Positions 47,233-54,823 of a stretch of 64,000 nucleotides of DNA are shown in pieces; within the stretch, counting starts at the first letter, position 1; the number at the start of each line of letters is the position of its first letter. The DNA comes from Muribaculaceae bacterium. GTDB taxonomy: Bacteria; Bacteroidota; Bacteroidia; Bacteroidales; Muribaculaceae. The stretch covers positions 38,960 through 102,959 of the forward strand of contig WGUO01000007.1 of assembly GCA_014867205.1 (NCBI GenBank), given 5' to 3'. The position numbers were made by a program, and so were the translations under genes. A model generated the notes under the pieces. That model had not been told where the DNA came from and made no database searches. It saw only the letters and a list, made by a program, of their open reading frames with translations.

Positions 47233-47240
47233 CAAAGATA
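47233..47240 (-). promoter_or_regulatory. Possible -7 element for the TPR/AraC regulator gene
   Basis: Minus-strand TATCTTTG places transcription start near 47229, leaving a leader of about 95 nt before ATG 47133; no -33 match. Confidence 0.4.
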
Positions 47241-47343
47241 CAAATTATCACGCGAACATAAAGAATACACCCTGATATTTTTAATCAGAATTACGCTCCG
47301 CATTTGGCTAATCTTTTCGCTGCGCGTTGGGAAATTGTCCACA

Positions 47344-47359
47344 TATTTTTGTAATTTTG
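47344..47359 (+). promoter_or_regulatory. Two abutting -7 elements upstream of the porin gene
   Basis: TATTTTTG (47344-47351) directly followed by TAATTTTG (47352-47359), both fitting TAnnTTTG. A weak TTGG (47327-47330) lies 21 nt before the second. Two start points 8 nt apart are possible. Confidence 0.5.
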
Positions 47360-47435
47360 TAATTTGATGTGACAATCTCACGGGTGACATAGGAGCAACC
47401 GTTCCGGCGCCGTCACCCGCCAAATACTTAACAAC

Positions 47436-49496
47436 TTGAAAAATAGACCTCATATAACAGTTCCACTACTGTTAGCCCTCTGTATATTGCTCTTCGGCGC
47501 ACTTTATGCGCCGAGTTCGGCATTGGCTCAGGGCCGTTCCTCGTCTGAAAGTTCATCAGCCGAGAAGAATAAGACCTACCCGCCCGGTTCGGCCTGGACC
47601 CTCTCCTATCCCCTCGGCACCCATATCGAGTCGACTCTCGACACTGTGCTCTATAACTATCAGCGGCAGTTCGTGACCGCGCTGACCTCCGATGCATGGG
47701 CGACAACCGGTCAGTTCACCGGTCCGGCCATCAACATGATCTATTTCCAGCGGCCGGAAGAGTTGCCTTTCTATTTCAACAACTCGCTGTCATATTGGCT
47801 GCCGACTTTCTCCAAGCAGAAGTTCTATAACGTATTCATACCCTTTACGCAACTGTCTTACAACATGGGGTACGGCACCGAGAACCGCACAGACCACCTG
47901 AAGGCCACTTTTGCCGGCAACGTCAACCGCAAGGTTGGCATCGGAGCATGGATAGATTACCCATACACCAAGGGCTCATACGCAAGTCAGGCTGCCAAGG
48001 GTCTCGGGTATGGCGTGTCGGGATATTATACCGGCTCACGCTACGAGATGCAGGCCTTCTTCAACCACTGGAACCACCTCAACAAGGAGAACGGTGGAAT
48101 AACCGATGACCTATACATCACCAATCCCGCCGAACTTCAGGGAGGCGTGAACGACATTGAGCCCAAAAGTATCCCGACAAGACTCAGCGATGCCCACAAC
48201 CGTCTGGTAGGCTCCCAACTCTATATGAGCCACGCATATAAGGTCGGCTTCTGGCGCGACATAACTCAGGAAGAGGATACTGTGGAACGCCGCGAATATG
48301 TGCCCGTCACGAAGTTCATCTATACTTTCGACTGGAAAAAGGATCGCCATTTCTTCATCAACCAGAATCAGCCCGAGGCCACAAAATTCTGGGAGAATAC
48401 TTATTTCAACAACTCGGAGACCCGCGATAACGCATACTGGTGGTCGGTGTCTAACACTCTCGGCGTAGAGCTGGTCGAAGGCTTCCAGAAGTGGGCGAAG
48501 TTCGGTCTTTCGGCTTATGCGACCTACGAAATCGACAAGTTCCACTATGAGGTAGAGGGGATGAAGGAGATCATCAACCCGCCGGCCGACCAGACTGAGA
48601 CTCCCTCCGGACTTACGCCCCTCCCCGAAAATTATGCAGGCAACCTCGGAAAGACCCGCAACCGCCTCTGGGTCGGAGGGCGTCTGGAGAAGACAAAAGG
48701 CTCGATAATCAGGTATGCGGCCGATGTCAGGTTCGGCCTTATCGGCGATGCAATCGGTGAAGTCGACGTGAGGGGTCGGCTCGACACCCGTTTCCGGCTC
48801 GGCAAGGACACGGTCCGAATCGGGGTGAACGGGTACTTCAAGAATCTCGAGCCTGACTACATGCTCAACCATTATGTCGGCAATCATTTCATCTGGAACA
48901 ATGACTTCGGCAAGATCCGCAGTTTCCGCGTCGAGGGAAACCTATATATCCCCTGGTCGCGCACCGAACTGCGTGTCGGCGTGGAGAATGTGCAGAACCA
49001 GGTGTATTTCAACTCTGCCTGCGTGCCGCAACAGCATAGCGGCAATATCCAGGTGTTCTCGGCGGCCATTGACCAGAAACTGAAGTTCGGCATCTGGAAC
49101 TGGGACAACACCTTTACATATCAGGCATCGTCGAACACCGACATCCAGCCGTTGCCCGCATTCACTCTTTACAGCAACATGTATCTATATTTCAAGGCAT
49201 TCAAGGCTTTGACAGTACAGATTGGCGTGGACTGCAACTGGTACACCAAGTATCGCGCATTGGACTATCAGCCGGCCACGATGACCTTCCACTCGCAGGG
49301 TGCTGACGCGGTTGATGTCGGCAATTTCATATTCTCGAATATCTATCTGACGGCGAAACTATACAAGGTCAGGTTCTTCCTGATGTGTAGCCATCTGAAC
49401 CAGGGCTGGTTCTCCAAAGACTATTTCTCGCTGCCCCACTACCCCATCGACCCCCGCCAGTTCCGCCTCGGCCTCTCCATCGACTTCGCAAACTGA
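47436..49496 (+). CDS. Putative outer membrane porin (Porin_10-like)
   Basis: The product has 686 residues from a TTG start; no ATG lies before the mature region and the signal peptide (VPLLLALCILLFGALYAPSSALA) follows directly. The body is an array of amphipathic beta-strands rich in aromatic and Asn residues (YFQRPEELPFYFNNSLSYWLPTF; YNMGYGTENRTDHLKATFAG) and ends in RQFRLGLSIDFAN, a typical barrel closure. Bacteroidota putative-porin family; cargo unknown. It is divergent from the TPR/AraC regulator. Confidence 0.88.
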   Translation: MKNRPHITVPLLLALCILLFGALYAPSSALAQGRSSSESSSAEKNKTYPPGSAWTLSYPLGTHIESTLDTVLYNYQRQFVTALTSDAWATTGQFTGPAINMIYFQRPEELPFYFNNSLSYWLPTFSKQKFYNVFIPFTQLSYNMGYGTENRTDHLKATFAGNVNRKVGIGAWIDYPYTKGSYASQAAKGLGYGVSGYYTGSRYEMQAFFNHWNHLNKENGGITDDLYITNPAELQGGVNDIEPKSIPTRLSDAHNRLVGSQLYMSHAYKVGFWRDITQEEDTVERREYVPVTKFIYTFDWKKDRHFFINQNQPEATKFWENTYFNNSETRDNAYWWSVSNTLGVELVEGFQKWAKFGLSAYATYEIDKFHYEVEGMKEIINPPADQTETPSGLTPLPENYAGNLGKTRNRLWVGGRLEKTKGSIIRYAADVRFGLIGDAIGEVDVRGRLDTRFRLGKDTVRIGVNGYFKNLEPDYMLNHYVGNHFIWNNDFGKIRSFRVEGNLYIPWSRTELRVGVENVQNQVYFNSACVPQQHSGNIQVFSAAIDQKLKFGIWNWDNTFTYQASSNTDIQPLPAFTLYSNMYLYFKAFKALTVQIGVDCNWYTKYRALDYQPATMTFHSQGADAVDVGNFIFSNIYLTAKLYKVRFFLMCSHLNQGWFSKDYFSLPHYPIDPRQFRLGLSIDFAN

Positions 49497-49506
49497 CAAT
49501 CCTATC

Positions 49507-49539
49507 CTTGTCTCAATGTCATGGTCTGATATAAATTTG
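49507..49539 (+). promoter_or_regulatory. Possible promoter of the sigma factor operon
   Basis: -7 TAAATTTG (49532-49539) with -33-like CTTG (49507-49510), spacer 21 nt; the leader is about 140 nt. Confidence 0.4.
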
Positions 49540-49683
49540 ATAACAGGAGGATAACTGTGGATACCGATTTTAGGAGCCATAACTGGGAATAGATACATAA
49601 TTTTTTTTATTGAGGGAACTTTTCCTGTCGATCTGTAACTAACATGACAGAAGCAATCAAAATTAGTATGTCAGCATCAGGTC

Positions 49684-50184
49684 ATGGAGAATAACTCAGA
49701 CTACAACCAGGCGTATATCGCAATGGTCGAGAGGAATGAGAAGATTATATTCAGCGTCTGCTTCTTCTATTCCTCTTCCGACTTGACTTTTGATGACCTG
49801 CGGCAGGAGGTCCTGCTATCACTCTACAAGGCTTACCCCAATTTCCGGGGCGATTGCAGAGAGTCGACATGGCTATATAAGGTCTGCATAAATACCTGTC
49901 TGCTCTCCATTCGCCGGTTCTCATCCAAAATCCATGTTCAGCCCATTGACGAACTGCCACATATTAATCCGGCAGAAGACTCCGACTCCGACCTCAAGGA
50001 GAAACTCGAATGGCTCCAGACCATGATTGCCGGACTCAACCCGATGGACAAGGCTCTCATACTGATGTGGCTCGATGAACTCTCCTACGAGGAAATTGCT
50101 CTCAACATGGGCATTCCTCGCAACACAGTAGCCTCACGGCTGCATCGAATTAAAGCAAAACTTTCATCACAAAAGGAGATTTGA
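49684..50184 (+). CDS. ECF-type RNA polymerase sigma factor
   Basis: The product has 166 residues. Sigma region 2 (about 10-80) contains LTFDDLRQEVLLSLYKAYPNF and STWLYKVCINTCL; sigma region 4 (about 105-160) has LNPMDKALILMWLDELSYEEIALNMG and the recognition helix NTVASRLHRIKAKL. ECF factors redirect RNA polymerase to a small regulon and are usually held by a membrane anti-sigma factor. The next gene starts 2 bp after the stop and encodes a four-TM protein with a soluble N-terminus, the probable partner. Confidence 0.94.
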   Translation: MENNSDYNQAYIAMVERNEKIIFSVCFFYSSSDLTFDDLRQEVLLSLYKAYPNFRGDCRESTWLYKVCINTCLLSIRRFSSKIHVQPIDELPHINPAEDSDSDLKEKLEWLQTMIAGLNPMDKALILMWLDELSYEEIALNMGIPRNTVASRLHRIKAKLSSQKEI

Positions 50185-50186
50185 CT

Positions 50187-50738
50187 ATGGAACTCGAAGA
50201 CCTGAAGACAACCTGGAGGTCTGTGAAGCCTTACATCGGCAATATGTCTGACTCTGTCAAGGCATCACCTATCTCCGATAACCGCAAGGATGCGTGGACG
50301 CGCCTCCGCAACCGTTCACGACTGAATTATTCCATCACCGCAGTCTGTTTGGTGATGGTAGGCACGTCACGGCTCTGGGCACCCGTGAAATTTCCAGTCT
50401 GGTGGCTTGTGGCTTTTAGCCTCATCGTGCTTGCCGCACTCATCTGTGAAGTGCATATATTTTTTGCCATTAAGAATATCAATCCCTGGGAGGACTCCAA
50501 CCGCGAGATTCTTTCTGCTGTAATCAGGATTAAAAAACAATACCGTTATATTGAAGTTATAACCTCTATAATAATGCTTCCGCTGCTCATACAGATCTCC
50601 CTCTTGCCTATGTTTATAGGCACATGGAGAATGATCTTTGTATGGTGTATGATCACGATTTGCTATACCCTGGAAATTATATGGTATAAAAGCAACATGA
50701 GGCAGTTTAACCGTCTAAGCAACTGGGACAAAGACTAA
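50187..50738 (+). CDS. Four-TM membrane protein, candidate anti-sigma factor
   Basis: The product has 183 residues from ATG 50187 (an in-frame TTG lies 6 bases upstream). A soluble N-terminus of about 50 residues (MELEDLKTTWRSVKPYIG) precedes four hydrophobic segments at about 49-65, 70-92, 122-142 and 146-165, ending in a short basic tail. No family recognised with certainty. Position directly behind the ECF sigma gene, and an N-terminal short helix resembling those of other Bacteroidota sigma partners, suggest it sequesters the sigma factor at the membrane; this is inference. Confidence 0.7.
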   Translation: MELEDLKTTWRSVKPYIGNMSDSVKASPISDNRKDAWTRLRNRSRLNYSITAVCLVMVGTSRLWAPVKFPVWWLVAFSLIVLAALICEVHIFFAIKNINPWEDSNREILSAVIRIKKQYRYIEVITSIIMLPLLIQISLLPMFIGTWRMIFVWCMITICYTLEIIWYKSNMRQFNRLSNWDKD

Positions 50739-50763
50739 CAATAACACAAAAATCATCAATGTC

Positions 50764-51456
50764 ATGAAATTTATTTTGTCACGTACGGATGACTTCAAGA
50801 GTCATTCGAAGAAATGGATTGTGGGTTATTCATTCCTGTTCTGGCTGATCACCAGAATAATCGCAATGGCAATCCTGATGGGATGTACCGCTCTCTACAC
50901 TCGCTTCGGCGTAGATCCCGAAACCCTAACCGCCTTTGCCGGTTCTCCCGACCAGGCAGTAAAGATGGGTTCTCTCGCATTCTCGATATTCGCGGTCATG
51001 ATTATAGCGCCGGTTCTTGAGGAGGGTGTTTTCCGCCTCTGGCTGTCCTTCAGGAAGTGGCAGGTTGCCATGGCAGTTGCCCTGATACCGATAATGGTGC
51101 TCTGGCAGCATTTCCGCATTTATTCCGCACTAGAATATGTCCTGTGCATCGGCATCGCCGGTCTGGTCTTCGCCGGCGTCTACTATGGAACGCGCCAGAG
51201 CATGTGGTCAGCGATTAAGCAGAGGCATCTTGTGCTTGCGTCATGGATCTCATCTGCCGCTTTCGGACTGTTACACCTCATGGCATTCAGCACACTTACA
51301 TGGGCACTACTCCCCTACTGCCTGTGTGTGGTTCTCATACCCTTCTTCGGCGGCTGCGCCTGCGCTTACCTGCGGGTCAACTTAGGCTTCTGGTGGGGCG
51401 TCGGAATGCACATCTTCAACAACCTCCCCGCCATCTTCGTCATGGCCACCCTGTAA
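50764..51456 (+). CDS. CPBP family intramembrane glutamic endopeptidase
   Basis: The product has 230 residues with about six to seven membrane segments. The family (CAAX protease/bacteriocin-processing, Abi) motifs are present: EEGVFR (EExxxR, about residue 86), FGLLH (about 170) and HIFNN (HxxxN, about 220). It lies 25 bp after the four-TM protein gene in the sigma factor operon. CPBP proteases cleave within the membrane; here the attractive target is the neighbouring membrane protein, which would release the sigma factor (inference). Confidence 0.87.
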   Translation: MKFILSRTDDFKSHSKKWIVGYSFLFWLITRIIAMAILMGCTALYTRFGVDPETLTAFAGSPDQAVKMGSLAFSIFAVMIIAPVLEEGVFRLWLSFRKWQVAMAVALIPIMVLWQHFRIYSALEYVLCIGIAGLVFAGVYYGTRQSMWSAIKQRHLVLASWISSAAFGLLHLMAFSTLTWALLPYCLCVVLIPFFGGCACAYLRVNLGFWWGVGMHIFNNLPAIFVMATL

Positions 51457-51486
51457 AGACATAAAGAGTTTGCCGCCTATAATAAG

Positions 51487-51527
51487 TTAAAAGTCACCGG
51501 CGCGACAGAGGCGGCGGTGACTTTTGT
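51487..51527. terminator. Bidirectional terminator between the CPBP and kbl genes
   Basis: The perfect 11-bp stem AAAAGTCACCG / CGGTGACTTTT (51489-51499 with 51515-51525) has T-runs on both sides, so it can end both converging transcripts. Confidence 0.8.
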
Positions 51528-51567
51528 ATTGTCAGTTAACAGATGTTATTATTCAGATTACTTCTGA

Positions 51568-52761
51568 TTACTTCAGGACGCCGAGGCGCTTGCCGACGGT
51601 GATGAAGGCGGCGATGGCCTTGTCGAGCTGCTCGCGGGTGTGGGCTGCCGACAGCTGAACACGGATGCGGGCCTGTCCCTTCGGCACAACCGGATAGTAG
51701 AAGCCCGTGACATAGATGCCTTCCTTCTGCATCTCTGCAGCAAAGTCCTGCGAGAGTTTTGCGTCGTAAAGCATCACGGCGCAGATCGCGCTCTGGGTCG
51801 GCTTGATGTCAAAGCCGGCGTCGAGCATGCGGGTGCGGAAGTACTCGACATTCTCCATCAGTTTGGTGTGGAGGTCGTCGCTCTCACCGAGCATCTTGAA
51901 CATCTCGATGCTTGCACCCACGATCGAGGGAGCCACCGAGTTGGAGAACAGATAGGGACGCGAACGCTGGCGAAGCATCTCGATAATCTCCTTGCGGCCC
52001 GTAGTAAAACCGCCCATCGCGCCGCCGAACGACTTGCCCAGCGTGCCGGTGAAGATATCGATCCTGCCGTAGCAGTCAAACTGCTCGGCCACGCCGTGAC
52101 CCGTCTTGCCGACAACGCCGGCCGAATGGCTCTCGTCGACCATCACCAGCGCGTCATACTTCTCGGCAAGGTCGCAGATCTTGTCCATCGGGGCCACATT
52201 GCCGTCCATCGAGAAGACGCCGTCGGTGGCGATGATGCGGAAACGGCAGTCCTTGGCCTCCTGCAGGCAACGCTCCAGGTCGGCCATGTCGGCGTTCTTG
52301 TAGCGGAAACGCTTTGCCTTGCAGAGACGCACGCCGTCAATGATCGACGCATGGTTGAGAGAGTCACTGATTATGGCGTCCTCCTCGGTGAAGAGAGGCT
52401 CGAACAGGCCGCCGTTCGCATCGAAGCAGGCAGCGTAGAGTATGGTGTCCTCAGTCTTGAAATAGTCGCTGATCGACTTCTCGAGTTCCTTGTGGAGATC
52501 CTGCGTGCCGCAGATGAAGCGCACCGACGACATGCCGTAGCCGCGACGGTCCATGGCCTCCTTGGCCGCGTTGATGAGTCGCGAGCTGTCGGCCAGGCCG
52601 AGGTAGTTGTTCGCGCAGAAGTTAAGCACCTCACCTTTGGCGCCCTCGACCTCTATGTCACTGCTCTGGGGCGTCACGATGACACGTTCGTTCTTGTAGA
52701 GACCCGCATCCTTGATGTCCTGGATCTCCTTCTCGAGATGTGTTTTGAAATTCTTGTACAT
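51568..52761 (-). CDS. kbl: Glycine C-acetyltransferase (2-amino-3-ketobutyrate CoA ligase)
   Basis: PLP enzyme cleaving 2-amino-3-oxobutanoate with CoA to glycine and acetyl-CoA. The product has 397 residues from ATG 52761; an ATG at 52794 would add 11 unconserved residues. Visible are CANNYLGLAD near the N-terminus, SLNHASIIDGVRLC, VDESHSAGVVGKTGHGV, and the PLP-lysine segment GTLGKSFGGAMGG. The divergent neighbour encodes threonine dehydrogenase, completing the threonine-to-glycine route. Confidence 0.96.
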   Translation of the reverse strand: MYKNFKTHLEKEIQDIKDAGLYKNERVIVTPQSSDIEVEGAKGEVLNFCANNYLGLADSSRLINAAKEAMDRRGYGMSSVRFICGTQDLHKELEKSISDYFKTEDTILYAACFDANGGLFEPLFTEEDAIISDSLNHASIIDGVRLCKAKRFRYKNADMADLERCLQEAKDCRFRIIATDGVFSMDGNVAPMDKICDLAEKYDALVMVDESHSAGVVGKTGHGVAEQFDCYGRIDIFTGTLGKSFGGAMGGFTTGRKEIIEMLRQRSRPYLFSNSVAPSIVGASIEMFKMLGESDDLHTKLMENVEYFRTRMLDAGFDIKPTQSAICAVMLYDAKLSQDFAAEMQKEGIYVTGFYYPVVPKGQARIRVQLSAAHTREQLDKAIAAFITVGKRLGVLK

Positions 52762-52859
52762 GATATTAGTAAATTGTCGGGCCGCAATGGGCATGGCACC
52801 GGTCGCCGGTCATACATGCGAGAGGAGCCGCCGCGACATACGGCCGCTGTTGTTCGACA

Positions 52860-52867
52860 CAAAGTTA
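52860..52867 (-). promoter_or_regulatory. Possible -7 element for kbl
   Basis: Minus-strand TAACTTTG about 100 bases before the kbl ATG; no -33 match seen. Confidence 0.4.
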
Positions 52868-52910
52868 ATAAAAGATGGGATAAATTTTTATATTTTTCAC
52901 GAAAATTTTT

Positions 52911-52918
52911 TATTTTTG
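52911..52918 (+). promoter_or_regulatory. Possible -7 element for the threonine dehydrogenase gene
   Basis: TATTTTTG about 82 bases before ATG 53001, in the shared divergent region; -33 not recognised in the AT-rich stretch before it. Confidence 0.4.
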
Positions 52919-53000
52919 CACCATAATCGAACAACCGCACGTGCCGCAACCTGAGACAGCGGCCCCGACGGCGCGATATCCTTAAATTTATACCTTAGTA

Positions 53001-53960
53001 ATGAAGAATATACTTGTGATCGGAGGCACCGGCCAGATCGGCTCCGAGTTGATTATGAAGTTGCGTGGCATCTATGGCAACGCCAACGTGGTGTGCGGAT
53101 ATATTCCGGCTGCTCCCCCGAGGGGTATACTGGCCGAGAGCGGTCCGGCAGAGATCGTCGACATCACCAATCCGCAGCAGATCGCCGATGTCGTGAAGAA
53201 ATACGACATAGACACGATCTATAACCTCGCGGCACTCCTCTCGGCTGTGGCCGAGGCAAAGCCGCAGCTGGCATGGGCCATTGGCGTCGGCGGACTCTTC
53301 AACACCCTCGAGGTGGCCCGCGAACATGGCTGCGCCGTGTTCACGCCGAGCTCGATCGGCTCGTTCGGACATAACACTCCCCACATCAAGACCCCGCAGG
53401 ACACAATACAGCGTCCAGACACAATCTACGGCGTGACCAAAGTCAGCGGCGAGTTACTCAGCGACTACTACGCCAAGCGTTTCGGGGTCGACACACGCTC
53501 GGTGCGTTTCCCCGGCCTCATATCCTATACCACACCCCCGGGTGGCGGCACGACCGACTATGCCGTCGACATCTACTACTCGGCGGTCAAGGGCGAGAAG
53601 TTCAAGTGCCCGCTCAAGCCGGGAACATACATGGACATGATGTACATGCCCGACGCACTTCGCGCCGCCGTCGAGATCATGGAGGCCGACCCCTCGAGAC
53701 TCGTTCACCGCAACTCGTTCAACATCGCATCGATGAGTTTCGACCCTGAGATCATCTATAACAAGATCAAGGAATATGTGCCCGGTTTCGAGATGGAGTA
53801 TGAGCTCGACCCGCTCCGCCAGAAGATTGCCGACTCATGGCCCGACTCGCTCGACGACACCTGTGCCCGCAGCGAGTGGGACTGGAAGCCGGAGTTCGAC
53901 CTCGACTCTATGACGCAGGACATGCTGCTCAACCTACGCAAGAAATTCAATCTCCAATAA
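53001..53960 (+). CDS. L-threonine 3-dehydrogenase, SDR/epimerase type
   Basis: Oxidises L-threonine to 2-amino-3-oxobutanoate with NAD+. The product has 319 residues: the Rossmann GGTGQIGSELI (residues 7-17), PSSIGSFGH, and the catalytic YGVTK (Tyr/Lys). SDR-type threonine dehydrogenases occur in Bacteroidota and differ from the zinc MDR-type Tdh. Paired with the divergent kbl gene, it makes a complete two-step degradation pathway. Confidence 0.94.
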   Translation: MKNILVIGGTGQIGSELIMKLRGIYGNANVVCGYIPAAPPRGILAESGPAEIVDITNPQQIADVVKKYDIDTIYNLAALLSAVAEAKPQLAWAIGVGGLFNTLEVAREHGCAVFTPSSIGSFGHNTPHIKTPQDTIQRPDTIYGVTKVSGELLSDYYAKRFGVDTRSVRFPGLISYTTPPGGGTTDYAVDIYYSAVKGEKFKCPLKPGTYMDMMYMPDALRAAVEIMEADPSRLVHRNSFNIASMSFDPEIIYNKIKEYVPGFEMEYELDPLRQKIADSWPDSLDDTCARSEWDWKPEFDLDSMTQDMLLNLRKKFNLQ

Positions 53961-53976
53961 CACCCCAATAACAAGA

Positions 53977-54014
53977 CAAGACCCCGGGAAACGCTGCCTA
54001 TTCCCGGGGTCTTG
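53977..54014. terminator. Bidirectional terminator
   Basis: The 14-bp inverted repeat CAAGACCCCGGGAA / TTCCCGGGGTCTTG (about 53977-53990 with 54001-54014) lies between the convergent threonine dehydrogenase and lipoprotein genes. Confidence 0.8.
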
Positions 54015-54031
54015 CTGTATATTGGGGCATA

Positions 54032-54778
54032 TTACTCGCCGGCGGCGATTCCCGCGCTGTCATTCTGCATATTGTCCTTGTCTCGGTGGAGACGGAGGAG
54101 ATTGATTTTCTCATGCAGCATCGGCACCTTCCGCTCCAGGTGAGCGAGATCCTGACGCGTCTTATAGAGCATATAGGTATAGGATATCATCTTGGCCTCG
54201 CCGTCTGAGAGTTTTACGGACTTGACAGGGCGCCCCTGCATATAGACCACAGTCAGCGGGTTCAATTCGTTTTCGGATATCATCTCGCCAATCGAGTCAG
54301 CCTCGGGTCCGGTAAAGAGGACGGTCGTAAGCGCCGCCGTGCGGTAGTTGAGTGCCTGGTCGTTGGGAACGGTGGCTGAGGAGACCGTCACCTCGGGCGC
54401 CTGGACCTCAATGCAGTCGAACGGCTGCCCGGCAAGCGCGGCTATCAGTTCGAACTGGCCGTTGTCGTTGATCCGCGCCACAAGGCCTGTGGACCTCAAC
54501 GGATATTTGTCCTTATAGGAAGTGAGTATCGTATAGCTGCCGGCCTCGCGCGGGTTGCTTACGGTGGTGAAATCTGCCATACGGTCTGCGACATCGTCAC
54601 GAAGCACGGATATCCTGCTGTCGCATGAGTCGATCTCTGACTGCACGGCGGCTATGGAGTCGCTAAGCGACGCCGCATAGTCGGCGCGGGCTTTCTCACC
54701 GTCGTTGCTCTTTGCAACACATCCCGCGAGCATCAGCAGAGCAGAAGCCGACGCCATTATGCTTACAATTGTCTTCAT
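54032..54778 (-). CDS. Lipoprotein of unknown function
   Basis: The product has 248 residues. The lipoprotein signal ends in LMLAGC (Cys about 20). A predicted coiled coil follows (about 35-70; SLSDSIAAVQSEIDSCDSRI), then a beta-rich domain (about 80-195) and a second helical segment (about 205-240; LAHLERKVPMLHEKINLLRLH). I do not recognise the family. It follows the RelA-like gene by 45 bp on the same strand and shares its terminator. Confidence 0.75.
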   Translation of the reverse strand: MKTIVSIMASASALLMLAGCVAKSNDGEKARADYAASLSDSIAAVQSEIDSCDSRISVLRDDVADRMADFTTVSNPREAGSYTILTSYKDKYPLRSTGLVARINDNGQFELIAALAGQPFDCIEVQAPEVTVSSATVPNDQALNYRTAALTTVLFTGPEADSIGEMISENELNPLTVVYMQGRPVKSVKLSDGEAKMISYTYMLYKTRQDLAHLERKVPMLHEKINLLRLHRDKDNMQNDSAGIAAGE

Positions 54779-54823
54779 GGTTTCCTGTTTTTTAGAATTA
54801 TTATGGAGGCGCAGGTAGATGAT

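Noticed and set aside
47134..47235. Longer TTG-started form of the TPR/AraC regulator
   Set aside because: The TTG falls inside the putative -7 box, and the ATG at 47133 gives a proper N-terminal hydrophobic segment.
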